From: Paenibacillus soyae
GTDB taxonomy: Bacteria > Bacillota > Bacilli > Paenibacillales > Paenibacillaceae
Assembly (NCBI RefSeq): GCF_024623455.1
Contig: NZ_JANIPJ010000004.1
Location: 1-64,000 of the forward strand
DNA length: 64,000 nt
Reading direction: 5' to 3'
Under the pieces are notes generated by a model, which made no database searches, had not been told where the DNA came from, and was given only the letters and a program-made list of their open reading frames with translations. Shown in pieces: positions 32,994 to 42,483 of this stretch (within the stretch, counting starts at the first letter, position 1; each line of letters opens with the position of its first letter). A program made the position numbers and the translations under genes.

Positions 32994-33983
32994 TTATTGA
33001 AGCTGCAGATTAAGCTCTCTCCCGTAAAACTCCTTGAGCACCTGTCCGGCTTGTTTCCCGTAAATGTCGAAGCCTTTGTTGCAATGAGCATCCTCGATCG
33101 GATACAGCTTCACGCTCCAATCCCACCAGAAGTACCCGGCAAACCAAGGTTCGTCCCAGAACGACTGCAGGGCGGAGCGATAGAAATTGGCCTGGTCCTC
33201 TTCGTGATAGGGAAGCTCTTGATGAAGGAAGTCCCAGGGCATCGTCGCGCAGCCCAGCGCGCTCCGGCAGCCGATCTCCATAAAGACGATAGGCTTGCGG
33301 AACTTAGCGGACAAAGCCGCCAGCTTCGGCTTCTGCGCCTCCCAGCCCTCCAGCATGGAAGCCAGGCTGTCGTTCGCCTTCTTGGCCACCGGATAATAAG
33401 CGCTCGTACCGATGAAGTCGACGGCGTCGAACCAGTCGACGCCTTCCTCCTTGCCGTGATTGGCGTTATACGTAATCGGGCCGCCGTACAGCGAACGGAC
33501 TCTCGCGATGACCTCGCGCCAACGCTCGGACTGCGCTTCCGTCTTCACCATCTCGCAGCCAATGCACAGCATATCGCAGCCCAGCTCCTCCGCCAGCTCG
33601 GCGTAATGGCACATGAAATCGCCGTAGGACTTGAACCAGGCATCCCAATACGGCTTGCTTCCCGCTTCGTCGGGAAAGCCGATATGCGCCCGCCAGATGC
33701 CGTCGCGCGAGTTGACGACGGGCTTCAGGCACACCTTAAGCCCCAGTTCCTTTGCTTGCATGACCGCGAACTCGATGTCCCGGTCGGTCATCGTATACCC
33801 GTAATCGAACGGGATGCTCGTCGAGAAGATATGCTCCTGATACGTCCAGAAGGAAAGCGCGATCCATTCGCTGCCCGTCTCTTTCAGCTTGCGCAAGGAA
33901 TCGATGGCGTAAGGCTGCCTGTATTCGCCGCGCTTCGATCCCCAGCCGTACGTCATTCCTTTGAAGAAGGGCCTCGTCGTCAT
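32994..33983 (-). CDS. Glycoside hydrolase, GH113-like beta-mannanase (cytoplasmic)
   Basis: A 329-residue TIM-barrel protein without signal peptide, so acting on imported oligosaccharides. Residues fit GH113: GMTYGWGSKRGEY, SEWIALSFWTYQ, GLKVCLKPVVNSRDGIWR, acid/base candidate Glu144 (IGCEMVKTE), GTSAYYP, nucleophile candidate Glu236 (VFMEIGCRS) and FWWDWS near the end. It would hydrolyse beta-1,4-manno-oligosaccharides entering through the neighbouring ABC systems. It is the last gene of the operon, 36 bases after the upstream permease; GGGGAGGAAATTCA precedes ATG 33983. Confidence 0.8.
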   Translation of the reverse strand: MTTRPFFKGMTYGWGSKRGEYRQPYAIDSLRKLKETGSEWIALSFWTYQEHIFSTSIPFDYGYTMTDRDIEFAVMQAKELGLKVCLKPVVNSRDGIWRAHIGFPDEAGSKPYWDAWFKSYGDFMCHYAELAEELGCDMLCIGCEMVKTEAQSERWREVIARVRSLYGGPITYNANHGKEEGVDWFDAVDFIGTSAYYPVAKKANDSLASMLEGWEAQKPKLAALSAKFRKPIVFMEIGCRSALGCATMPWDFLHQELPYHEEDQANFYRSALQSFWDEPWFAGYFWWDWSVKLYPIEDAHCNKGFDIYGKQAGQVLKEFYGRELNLQLQ

Positions 33984-34019
33984 TGAATTTCCTCCCCGTG
34001 TCTATTCGTCCAAATTGAT

Positions 34020-35024
34020 TTATCCCACTACTCCCGTTCGCTCGACGCTCTCTACGAAATAACGCTGCACGAACAAATACATCAATATGAGCGGCGCGAT
34101 GGCAAGCAGAATGCCCGTATCGACGATCAACGCCACATGATTCGGATCGGCCCGCATTTCCGCGTTCGAGCCTAGCCCGAGAAGCGCGGGCAGAAACTGG
34201 TTGACGTCTGCCGGAAGGGAAGCGATCCGCACCGACATCAGCGAGTTATCGCTCATGAACAACGACGTATAGAACGTATCGTTGTACTGCCATACGAAGG
34301 CGAACAGCATAACGGTCACGATCGCCGGAATCGCGTTCGGTAGCATGATGCGGAAGAACGTTTTGTAGGCCCCCGCTCCGTCGATCAGCGAGGCTTCTTC
34401 GATCTCCTTCGGGAGACCTCGGAAAAACTGGCTGAAAATATAAATATACAGACCCGACTTTAATCCATTGGCAGTTGCCGACGTGATGATCGACGGCCAG
34501 TACGTATTCAGCAAATTAACGCCTTCCTTGCCGGAGAACAACGTAACCAATCCCATCACATCGAAGCTGCGGAAATGCAAATACATCGGCACCATAAGCG
34601 TGTTCATCGGAATCAGAATCGTCAAAATGACGAACGTGAACAGAACCTTGCTTCCGGGGAACGAGAACCGGGCGAACCCGTACCCGGCCAGCGCGCAGGA
34701 AGCGGCTTGCAGCAGCGTCATCACCGTCACGAAAGTGAGCGTGTTGCCGAGCATCGGCCAATAATCAAGGACGTTCATCGCATGCCTGATGTTATCCAGC
34801 GTGTAATGGATCGGAACCATGTATATCGTTGGATTATAGATGTCGACGGGATCCTTGAAGGCCATCGATATCCGTTTGAAGAGCGGATACAGAATGACGA
34901 AAGAGATGCCGGTCACAAGCACGTAGAGCGCGAGCTTCCACAGCTTCTCGACTGTTCTGTTCCGGAATTTGTTCAGCCGGTAGACGATCATTTCGTTCTG
35001 CTTGAGGCTCTTGGACGCGTCCAT
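34020..35024 (-). CDS. Carbohydrate ABC transporter permease (MalG/LacG type)
   Basis: A 334-residue inner-membrane permease with six TM helices. The N-terminal cytoplasmic segment is longer than usual. The EAA loop reads GLPKEIEEASLIDGAGAYKTFFRIMLP, the ATPase-docking motif of carbohydrate permeases. It pairs with the gene at 35052-35954 as heterodimer. Conserved IPMNTLMVPMYL is present. GGGAGGAGGAAGCC precedes ATG 35024. No ATPase gene is linked. Confidence 0.9.
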   Translation of the reverse strand: MDASKSLKQNEMIVYRLNKFRNRTVEKLWKLALYVLVTGISFVILYPLFKRISMAFKDPVDIYNPTIYMVPIHYTLDNIRHAMNVLDYWPMLGNTLTFVTVMTLLQAASCALAGYGFARFSFPGSKVLFTFVILTILIPMNTLMVPMYLHFRSFDVMGLVTLFSGKEGVNLLNTYWPSIITSATANGLKSGLYIYIFSQFFRGLPKEIEEASLIDGAGAYKTFFRIMLPNAIPAIVTVMLFAFVWQYNDTFYTSLFMSDNSLMSVRIASLPADVNQFLPALLGLGSNAEMRADPNHVALIVDTGILLAIAPLILMYLFVQRYFVESVERTGVVG

Positions 35025-35051
35025 GGCTTCCTCCTCCCTTCCTTTTCGTCG

Positions 35052-35954
35052 TTACTCGTAGTAGAACACTTTCCTCGAGACGAGAAAGCCGATCACCAGC
35101 AGAATCAAGCTGACCACGATCGTATAAAGCCAGGACATCGCGGCGCTTAATCCGAAGTTCTGCGACTGAAACGCCGTCTCGTATATCGTTTGCGTCACCG
35201 TGCTGTTCGAGAACGAATCGATGATCGTATAGATGATGTTCGTCAGGATCAGCGGGCTTACCATCGGAAACGTAATTTTCCAGAACGATTCGTAAGCCGT
35301 CGCGCCCTCCATCTTCGCGACCTCGTACATCGCGGGCGGAACCGACTGCAGCGCAGCGAGGAAAATAAGAATTTGCACGCCCGAGCTGCGAATGATTTCG
35401 TAGATGCGCGTCGTACAGTTCACGATATAATCGATGAACCATTCCGGAAGACCCGCGCTGTCCAGCAGCAGGATCAGCGACAAGGTATCGAAGCCTCCCT
35501 GGGCTTCGCCCAGCTCCTGCGCGACCTGCGAGCTTCCCGTCATGCTGATCAGGCCGGCCGTCTCCGCGGCGGAAATGGCGCCCGACGCCAGAATGACGGG
35601 GAGGAAGAACACCGCTCTCGCCAGCCCTCTTCCTCTAAACCTCTGATTAAGAAGCACGGCGGAGAATAGGCTGAAGAACAGGATCATCGGCACGTTCAGC
35701 ACCATTTCCGCTACCGATTCGGTTAAGATCCGATTGAAATTCGCGTCCACGAACAACGCTTCCTTGAAATTCTCAAGCCCCGAGTAGACGAGCTCGTAGC
35801 CGCCCGGCGCGACGTTCAGCTCATGGAAGCTGAACTGCACCGATTGGAGAAGCGGCGTCACGAACAGGAACACGAAGCCGATCAGCCAAGGCAATATAAA
35901 CGTAAGCCCGACGAGCGCCCTTTTCTGCATGAGAGACAGTTTTTTCAAGCTCAC
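35052..35954 (-). CDS. Carbohydrate ABC transporter permease (MalF/LacF type)
   Basis: A 300-residue permease, six TM helices, EAA motif SVPPAMYEVAKMEGATAYESFWKITFPMVSPL. It starts with GTG and overlaps the stop of the DUF5696 gene by four bases (GTGA), so it is translationally coupled to it. It forms the second permease pair of the locus with the gene ending at 34020. Confidence 0.9.
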   Translation of the reverse strand: MSLKKLSLMQKRALVGLTFILPWLIGFVFLFVTPLLQSVQFSFHELNVAPGGYELVYSGLENFKEALFVDANFNRILTESVAEMVLNVPMILFFSLFSAVLLNQRFRGRGLARAVFFLPVILASGAISAAETAGLISMTGSSQVAQELGEAQGGFDTLSLILLLDSAGLPEWFIDYIVNCTTRIYEIIRSSGVQILIFLAALQSVPPAMYEVAKMEGATAYESFWKITFPMVSPLILTNIIYTIIDSFSNSTVTQTIYETAFQSQNFGLSAAMSWLYTIVVSLILLVIGFLVSRKVFYYE

Positions 35955-38524
35955 CCGCCGTCACCGCCCTTCGCGAAGTTCATCGCTTCAATTCGTACGC
36001 CGTCAATCGTAACCGGCTGGCTGGAATAGTTGACGAAGATCGAATCGCCGTTCTCGTACCGCATCTCGACGACGTCCTCCCCATGCCGAATGTGACGATC
36101 CATCTTCACATGCCGGAGCGGGGACAGCGCTTCGTTTGCCTTCTCGTACAAGTCGACCGCCAGATCGTACCAGTCTTCGTAGTTCGTTGAATACATTGTA
36201 TCGTAAGCCGTGAATTTCAGCCTGGAAGATGACTCGGCGGACCACAGGAAATGCGGCGCCGAGCCCAGCTCGACGGCTCTCAGCAGCTGCAGGTTCAAAT
36301 CTTGTTCGTTGTCCAAATTGAGCGGCGATCCCGCGTAATCCGCGTAACCGTGCAGAACCATTTGGTAGAACGGAACCGATTCGTCCGTAATATTGAACCC
36401 GCTGGAGGAGGACGGCACGTTGATGATTCGATCGGCATACGCGAGCGTATAAGCGTTGCCGCCCGACACCATGACGTTCGGGTAACGGCTCTTTATTTCG
36501 GCCAGCTGCTCCTCCACTATCGCTTTGGCCGTCTCGCGGAACACCACCCGGTTCACCCGGTAATCGGCATGCAGCTTATCTCCCAGATCCCGCAGCGAAA
36601 CGCTGTCCAGCTCCGTTTTTCGATAGCCGTCCAGGAACCGATCCACATAATACGGCAGCTTGGCCGGCGACAGCAGATAATAAATGCCGAGATCGGTATC
36701 CATCGAATTGAACGCCCGATTATACGGCGTGCGCGTCGCTTCCTCGCGCGTTACGTACCGGGCCGCGTCCGAAGCCGGTGCGAACCTCCCCTGGTCGCGG
36801 AACACATGCTGGAACGCGACGTCCGGATAAAGCTTACCTCCCATCGCTTCGAGCTTGCCCGACAGCCCGCGCAGGGCGTCCAAACCGCCCAGCGCGCCCT
36901 CCACGTCCACTTTCGCGGGAATATCATGATTCATTCCGTCGTTAAACCAGCCTAAATAACGCATCTGAACCGCCGTTATTCCATCCGCCCCGAGCCGTTC
37001 GGCCATGCTGCCCGCTTGCTCGAAGGTCGTCATGGGGACAAGACCTTGATACGGAACGCCTAGGAACGACTTCCGCTTATCGACGGCTCCCAGCACGCTG
37101 ACGAAGAACGGAATGCTTGCCTGCTCCTCGAGAGGCTTCAGCACGCTCTGCTGCTCCAGGTGAGCCCGATAGCTTCTGGCCATTCCGGAATAATCGGCGT
37201 CGTCTCCAGAAAGGAACCGATATCGAACCTGTACATCCCCGGTATACCGTTCTTCCGTCAGCAGCTGGATTTCCTCGACCTGATTGCCCTTGTACAGCTC
37301 CAGCTCATCCTCGCCCCGGATGGCGAAAGCGGCGAACACTTGGTTATAAGAATTGTTCCGGCCGCTAATGTCCGCTTGAACCGTTGCGATGCCATCGCCT
37401 TGTTCAATCACCGCATACCAAGCTTCGTCTCCCGCCTTCATCCCGAACACCGGCAGCCGAGCGCTCTCGGCCACTTGTCCGCGGCGCCCGCTGTTGTCAT
37501 TCTCGTCTTCTCCGTAGAGCCGCTGGGCGTACACCTCTTGATTCGTCTTGCCGTTATTGAGATGGATCAGGCTGCCGGTTCCGTCCGGAACGAGAATATA
37601 GCCCTCCTCTTTCGTGCCCGCCGCGCCAAAAAATCCGAGCATGTTCAGCATTCGAATGTTGTAACCAGCGCTCTCTTCGATTTCGCCGGTCGGAATTGTC
37701 GCGACCAAGGAATCCCCGTCCAATCGAATATGAATCGGCACGGTAAAGCTGGGGCGATCAGCCGCGCCGCCGCTTCCGATACCGTTCTCCTCATTGTCGA
37801 ACGCCAAATCCTCGGCCGTGTACCCCGCCTGCTGGAACGCTTCGAGCATGCGCTTCAGGACGAGCTCGCGGGAAACGGCCGTATCCAGCCTCTCCAGCAC
37901 ATCAGGATTACCATCCAGCGGATAATACCGGGTGCTGACGTATTTGGCCTGATCTTCGTCGAGCTGTGCCAGCACCTTCTCCTCCATCCGCTGCTTGCTG
38001 ATCAGCTTCGGCAGAGCGTCGATGCCAAGCGACATATCGCCCATCGTGTAGGTCAGGAGGAAGCCGCCTTCGATGCCCTCCGCCTGGAACTGACCCTTCG
38101 AGACGCTGTCGGCATAGCTCGAGACGGTGTTCATCCGGCCTGCTTCGTCCCGGAATGTCAGCGTCAGCTGGGAGGCGAGCACCTCCTTCTCGAACGCCGA
38201 CGCCACCGCGTCCTCTTCCCGGTCCGCGGGGTTGCTGCGCCAGACTTTGCCGCTGTTCTTGTTCAGCACGGCGAACTCCGCCGTCTCCGGATGGTAATAG
38301 AGCGCGAGTTCGTCCGTCTCCGCCGCGAGCCGCATGTCCGGCACCAGCTCGTCGCCCGCCCCAAGCTTGAGGTCGACGCGCTCGATCTTCCCGGCGGAGG
38401 CTTCCGCGTAGGCGTCTACGCGAATCGCCGGGACGCCTTTGTTCTGCGAATAGATGAGCAGTCCGGCGACTGACGCCGCCAGAACGCAGGCCAGCGCCAC
38501 GTAACGTTTCGTCTTGGTCTTCAT
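35951..38524 (-). CDS. Secreted/membrane-anchored DUF5696-family protein
   Basis: An 857-residue exported protein with an N-terminal signal anchor (YVALACVLAASVAGLLIYSQ, about 8-27). It follows the DUF5696 pattern: ELALYYHPETAEFAVLNKNSGKVWRSNP, GYILVPDGTGSLIHLNNGKTNQEVYAQRLYGED, GADGITAVQMRYLGWFNDGMNHDIPAKV (a TIM-barrel-like part) and a late SSGFNITDESVPFYQMVLHGYADYAGSPLNL. The glycosidase-like fold and position among sugar permeases suggest action on, or binding of, extracellular polysaccharide; no activity is established. ATG 38524 follows GAGGAGGGCGCCTCAT. Confidence 0.78.
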   Translation of the reverse strand: MKTKTKRYVALACVLAASVAGLLIYSQNKGVPAIRVDAYAEASAGKIERVDLKLGAGDELVPDMRLAAETDELALYYHPETAEFAVLNKNSGKVWRSNPADREEDAVASAFEKEVLASQLTLTFRDEAGRMNTVSSYADSVSKGQFQAEGIEGGFLLTYTMGDMSLGIDALPKLISKQRMEEKVLAQLDEDQAKYVSTRYYPLDGNPDVLERLDTAVSRELVLKRMLEAFQQAGYTAEDLAFDNEENGIGSGGAADRPSFTVPIHIRLDGDSLVATIPTGEIEESAGYNIRMLNMLGFFGAAGTKEEGYILVPDGTGSLIHLNNGKTNQEVYAQRLYGEDENDNSGRRGQVAESARLPVFGMKAGDEAWYAVIEQGDGIATVQADISGRNNSYNQVFAAFAIRGEDELELYKGNQVEEIQLLTEERYTGDVQVRYRFLSGDDADYSGMARSYRAHLEQQSVLKPLEEQASIPFFVSVLGAVDKRKSFLGVPYQGLVPMTTFEQAGSMAERLGADGITAVQMRYLGWFNDGMNHDIPAKVDVEGALGGLDALRGLSGKLEAMGGKLYPDVAFQHVFRDQGRFAPASDAARYVTREEATRTPYNRAFNSMDTDLGIYYLLSPAKLPYYVDRFLDGYRKTELDSVSLRDLGDKLHADYRVNRVVFRETAKAIVEEQLAEIKSRYPNVMVSGGNAYTLAYADRIINVPSSSSGFNITDESVPFYQMVLHGYADYAGSPLNLDNEQDLNLQLLRAVELGSAPHFLWSAESSSRLKFTAYDTMYSTNYEDWYDLAVDLYEKANEALSPLRHVKMDRHIRHGEDVVEMRYENGDSIFVNYSSQPVTIDGVRIEAMNFAKGGDGG

Positions 38525-38539
38525 ATGAGGCGCCCTCCT

Positions 38540-39160
38540 CTACATCCGGAATATGAGTTCGCGGTAAATATCGTATACGAAATAATAGATTTGCATGGCC
38601 ATGCTGAACGCGAGCGTGCCGAGAAACACGACGATCCCCATGGCGATAACGGTTAGCGCGAGCGTCAACACCGTCTTGGCCGGCGTATATTGATGCACGG
38701 TCATAATGCCGACGAACAGCAGGTAGCCGCACCATACGACCGCGAATCCGTTAATCAAATAAAAGAAGGGCGCTTCGTCCAGAGTCATGAACCGACTGGC
38801 GTAGGTCATCGGCAGATTGACAAGCGCCAGCGGAAGGAGCGCGTATGCGGTCGCCATAAATATTTCCTTAAATTTCCCTTCTCCTTCCATCAGCGTCGTG
38901 ATCGACCAGTTGGACAGGCAGAACAGCAGGAACGGCAGCACCGTATATTGGAGGTCATCCAGGCTGTTCAAGTAGCGAGGGTCGTTGTAATTCACGACAA
39001 ATCCCGCGAACTGCTTCTGCAGGATGACGTTCAGCACGAGCAGCGCCAGGATCGCGAGAGCGACTCTCGTTTTGCCTCTGCCCTCGTACTTCAGGTCCCA
39101 GAATCCGTCGAACGGATGAAACATGACGTGCAGCGGAAATTTATAATGCTCCGGCTTCAC
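38540..39160 (-). CDS. YIP1-family membrane protein
   Basis: A 206-residue polytopic protein. A soluble N-terminus with MFHPFDGFWDLKYEGRGKTRVALAI, typical of bacterial YIP1 relatives, is followed by five hydrophobic segments (about 32-50, 71-90, 105-125, 137-155, 165-190). It starts with GTG 39160 inside the end of the NHL gene (20-base overlap) with GGGAGG upstream, and is followed 15 bases later by the DUF5696 gene. Role unknown; conserved linkage suggests one surface complex. Confidence 0.8.
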   Translation of the reverse strand: MKPEHYKFPLHVMFHPFDGFWDLKYEGRGKTRVALAILALLVLNVILQKQFAGFVVNYNDPRYLNSLDDLQYTVLPFLLFCLSNWSITTLMEGEGKFKEIFMATAYALLPLALVNLPMTYASRFMTLDEAPFFYLINGFAVVWCGYLLFVGIMTVHQYTPAKTVLTLALTVIAMGIVVFLGTLAFSMAMQIYYFVYDIYRELIFRM

Positions 39161-40604
39161 GGCGAGCCTCCCTTCCCTTGCTCCGCTTTCTCGCCAGGAC
39201 GATCGCGGCCAGCAGAGCGGCGAACGTTAGCGCCCCCGTCATGAAAGCGCCGAAGTTCTCCTGCATCTGTTCTCTGCGATACCGTTTGTACGCTAGCGAA
39301 TAATAGTCGCGCTGCAAGCCCAGCTTGAAATATTCCATCGCTTCCTTGTTTTTCTTCTCCATAAGAAGCGATTTGCCGATGCCCAAATAAGCGATGTCGT
39401 AATTGGCGTTCATCCGAAGCACCTCCCGCCACATCTCGACGGCTTCGGCGTCCCGGCCGTTAAAGCGGTGCGCGCTTGCAAGATGCACGGCGCTTCCGAA
39501 CGCGGTCGGCTCGAACACGACGATATTGTTTTTCCCCCGGTCGAGCACGGCCAGCTTCTCCCCGATCCGCTCTACCGCCACCGGCGTATTGAACACGCCG
39601 AGCTGCGTCCCCTTGCCGCCGAAAGCGTACAGCAGCTCGCCTTCGTCGTTGTAGGTGAACAGCCGGCCGCGAAACGCGTCGAGCGCCGTATACATGCCGT
39701 CTCCCAGCACCTTAATATCCGTCAGTCTCGACGGGCCCGAATTGCTCCCGAAAATGCGGAACCGCACATCGCCCATAACCGGATAGTAGCCGAAGCGCTT
39801 GAGCACGTCCTGCCCCGATGGGTTTAGCCGTCTGATCGGCGTCTGCGAGTTCAAGTCGATGCTGGTCGAATAGACAAAGCCTTTGTAATCGATATCCACA
39901 TTGGAAAATTCGGTCGGAATGAACAGCTGCATCCTCTCCCGCTGCGCGTCGGTGGCCAGCATCCGCCACAGCTTGTCGGAGAACGTCTGGGTGACGCCGA
40001 TCGTGCCCGCATAGCCGATAAACGCTCCGTTCTCGTCGAACTGCATCAGTCCCTCGTATATCCCTCTCGCGACGACGAAAATGCGGCCCGCCCGATCAAC
40101 CGTCAGCTTGACCGGCGCAAACGTAAAATTATCCGGCAATATATCCGATTCGGGCGCGCGAATCACCTTCTCCGCCTCGCCTTCTCCGTTCAGCACCACG
40201 ATCCTGGCGTTGCCGGTGTCGGCCACGTATATTCGTCCTTCATCGGTGACGAAGAGGCCGCAGGGATCACTGAACGTATCCTGCTTGCCATCCGCTTCGA
40301 ATTCCGCGATCACTTCGACCTGGCTCCAGCTGTCATCCGTTTGGATAATGCGATTATTGCCGCTGTCGAGAATATAGACCGTCCCGTCATTCGTCACGTA
40401 GATATCGTTCGGGTCCTTGAAGCTCCCGACGCCAAGCTCTTGCCCCGAGACCGCGCGTTCCGGCAAGAACGGGGCCGGCAGCGGGACGGAATCGCGATAG
40501 TAATTGTAGGTGTACGCCTCGTAAGGCGCTGCGGCGAACGCGGCGGCGGGGAGCGACGCCGCAAGCAGCGCCGCCGCGGCCAGCATGATCAACAGCTTTC
40601 TCAT
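39141..40604 (-). CDS. Membrane-anchored NHL-repeat beta-propeller protein
   Basis: 487 residues. Signal peptide 1-25. NHL repeats follow: SFKDPNDIYVTNDGTVYILDSGNNRIIQ, FSDPCGLFVTDEGRIYVADTGNARIVV, VKLTVDRAGRIFVVARGIYEG and further degenerate blades to about 375. A helical TPR-like part comes next (ASAHRFNGRDAEAVEMWREVLRMNANYDIAYLGIGKSLL), then a C-terminal TM helix (about 450-470) with basic tail. An extracytoplasmic propeller plus cytoplasmic tail could sense or dock polysaccharide. It is part of the NHL-YIP1-DUF5696 set. Confidence 0.85.
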   Translation of the reverse strand: MRKLLIMLAAAALLAASLPAAAFAAAPYEAYTYNYYRDSVPLPAPFLPERAVSGQELGVGSFKDPNDIYVTNDGTVYILDSGNNRIIQTDDSWSQVEVIAEFEADGKQDTFSDPCGLFVTDEGRIYVADTGNARIVVLNGEGEAEKVIRAPESDILPDNFTFAPVKLTVDRAGRIFVVARGIYEGLMQFDENGAFIGYAGTIGVTQTFSDKLWRMLATDAQRERMQLFIPTEFSNVDIDYKGFVYSTSIDLNSQTPIRRLNPSGQDVLKRFGYYPVMGDVRFRIFGSNSGPSRLTDIKVLGDGMYTALDAFRGRLFTYNDEGELLYAFGGKGTQLGVFNTPVAVERIGEKLAVLDRGKNNIVVFEPTAFGSAVHLASAHRFNGRDAEAVEMWREVLRMNANYDIAYLGIGKSLLMEKKNKEAMEYFKLGLQRDYYSLAYKRYRREQMQENFGAFMTGALTFAALLAAIVLARKRSKGREARREAGAL

Positions 40605-40619
40605 CTCTGGATCGCCCCC

Positions 40620-41486
40620 TTAATCCTTCATGCCGGAAGTCGCCATCGTCTCGATGATCCGGCTCTGCGAGAATACGAACAGCGTAATCGGCACGCTCAT
40701 CAGGATGAGCGCGACGGCAGCGCCGACGCCCGCTCTCGCGATGCCGCCCTGGATAATCTGGTTCGTCGCGTAATGGAGCGTCTTCAGCTCCTCGCTGTAG
40801 ATGAAACCGTTGCCGTCGGTGCCCCAGAGCAGCTGGAACAGCAGGATGATCAGCGTCATCCAGGCGGGCTTGACGTTCGGCATAATGACGCTCCAGAAAA
40901 TTTTGTATTCGGACGCCCCGTCGATCTTAGCCGCTTCGAGCAGCGCGTCGGGAATTTGCTCCATGAATTGCTTCATGAGATACAGGCCGAGCGGGAACGC
41001 GAAGGCAGGCACGATAACCGCCCAATACGTGTCGATCCACCCAATCCAGGACATGATCATGTAGTTCGGGATCGCCGTCACCTGAGGCGCGAACATGAGA
41101 GCGAGCACGACCGTCGTGAACATGATGTTCTTCCCCGGGAAGTTAAATTTCGCGAGTGGATACGCCGCCGCGGAAGCGAGCAGCACGTGCCCCACGACGC
41201 CCATGCCGGTTATGAATACCGTGTTGAAAATATACCGGGAAAACGGCACCCACGAATTGCCCAGAAGCGCAACTAAATCGACGAAGTTCGTCAACGTGGG
41301 ATTGCGCACGAATAGCGTGGGCGGGAACAGGAAGATTTCGTCCAGCGGCTTGAAGGCGGCGTTGATCGCATAGACAAGAGGCAGCGCCATGAACGAGCCG
41401 ACGACCGCTAGAAACGCGAACATCGCCGCATTGCCCATGAACGAACGATTCGTCCGCTTCTTCCGCAGCTGCAAGATCAGATTCAT
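40620..41486 (-). CDS. Carbohydrate ABC transporter permease (MalG type)
   Basis: A 288-residue six-TM permease. EAA loop: QIPDALLEAAKIDGASEYKIFWSVIMPNVKP. It begins 4 bases after the partner permease; GTGGGGGAATGAGACG precedes ATG 41486. It forms the first permease pair with the gene at 41491-42462. The two MalG-type proteins of this locus differ clearly in sequence, so the pairs probably serve different saccharides. Confidence 0.9.
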   Translation of the reverse strand: MNLILQLRKKRTNRSFMGNAAMFAFLAVVGSFMALPLVYAINAAFKPLDEIFLFPPTLFVRNPTLTNFVDLVALLGNSWVPFSRYIFNTVFITGMGVVGHVLLASAAAYPLAKFNFPGKNIMFTTVVLALMFAPQVTAIPNYMIMSWIGWIDTYWAVIVPAFAFPLGLYLMKQFMEQIPDALLEAAKIDGASEYKIFWSVIMPNVKPAWMTLIILLFQLLWGTDGNGFIYSEELKTLHYATNQIIQGGIARAGVGAAVALILMSVPITLFVFSQSRIIETMATSGMKD

Positions 41487-41490
41487 CGTC

Positions 41491-42462
41491 TCATTCCCCC
41501 ACTCTCCGCAGCAGCCGCTGCACGATCAGATTCGTGCCGACCATCAGCACGAACAAGACGGTTGCGATCGCCGACGCGAAGCCCATCTCGAAGCGGATCG
41601 TCCCGAAATCCATCAGATGGGTAACGATCGTTTCCGCCGCGTAATTGACGCTCGGGAAGCCGGCCAAGTAGATCGACACGTCCGCTACCGCGAACGAGGT
41701 CGTGAGCTGGATGACCGCGCCGAACATAAGCTGCGGCCGCATGGAAGGCAGCGTAATGTACCAAAGCTCCTGCCACCGGTTTTTGATGCCGTCCACCGCG
41801 CCCGCTTCGTACAGCGTTTTGTCCACCGTCTGAAGCCCGGCGATGAAAGCCAGAAATCCGGTGCCAAGGCTAAGCCACAGCTGGACCAATATAATGATCG
41901 CGAGTATATACATTTCCGTCTTGAGCCACTGGATCGGCTCCAGAATGAAGCCCCAATTGATAAGGAAGCCGTTCGCGATGCCGTAACGGTCCCCCGAGAA
42001 AATCATCTGCCAAATAAAGAACACATTGCCCGAGATCGAAGGCGCGTAGAAGACGAGCGTCATGAACGCCCGCAGCTTCGGCCTCAGATCGTTAATAATC
42101 CAAGCGAACAGGAAGCAGGCCAAATAGCTGAGCGGACCCGTTATCGCGGCGAACAGCAGCGTATTTTTCACGGCGATCAGGAAAATATCGTCCTCCAGGA
42201 ATAACCTGGAGTAGTTTTGCCAGCCGATGAATTTCGGGAATTCCAGCATATTGAAATAGGAAAAGCTGATGAGCACGGACATGACGACCGGCAATACCGT
42301 GAATAACGCGAACAGGAGCATATACGGGGCCATCATCACATACGCATGCTTATTCTTCTTGATGGCCTGCCTCTTCACGCTCCACCGCGATTCGGGACGC
42401 CGGGCGGGCTGCAGGCTTGAACCGATGTCCGGCCTCCGCTCCTCGGTGACGACTTCTGACAC
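41491..42462 (-). CDS. Carbohydrate ABC transporter permease (MalF type)
   Basis: A 323-residue permease with a cytoplasmic N-terminal extension of about 45 residues and six TM helices. EAA loop: TVDKTLYEAGAVDGIKNRWQELWYITLPSM. Starts with GTG 42462 after GGGAGGGGATCACC. It lies 21 bases after the large binding-protein gene and is transcribed with it. Confidence 0.9.
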   Translation of the reverse strand: MSEVVTEERRPDIGSSLQPARRPESRWSVKRQAIKKNKHAYVMMAPYMLLFALFTVLPVVMSVLISFSYFNMLEFPKFIGWQNYSRLFLEDDIFLIAVKNTLLFAAITGPLSYLACFLFAWIINDLRPKLRAFMTLVFYAPSISGNVFFIWQMIFSGDRYGIANGFLINWGFILEPIQWLKTEMYILAIIILVQLWLSLGTGFLAFIAGLQTVDKTLYEAGAVDGIKNRWQELWYITLPSMRPQLMFGAVIQLTTSFAVADVSIYLAGFPSVNYAAETIVTHLMDFGTIRFEMGFASAIATVLFVLMVGTNLIVQRLLRRVGE

Positions 42463-42483
42463 GGTGATCCCCTCCCTTCCTGC

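Noticed and set aside
33466..40604. Many long plus-strand frames in the mannan locus (for example 37160-38473)
   Set aside because: All are shadows of GC-rich minus-strand genes with clear homology.
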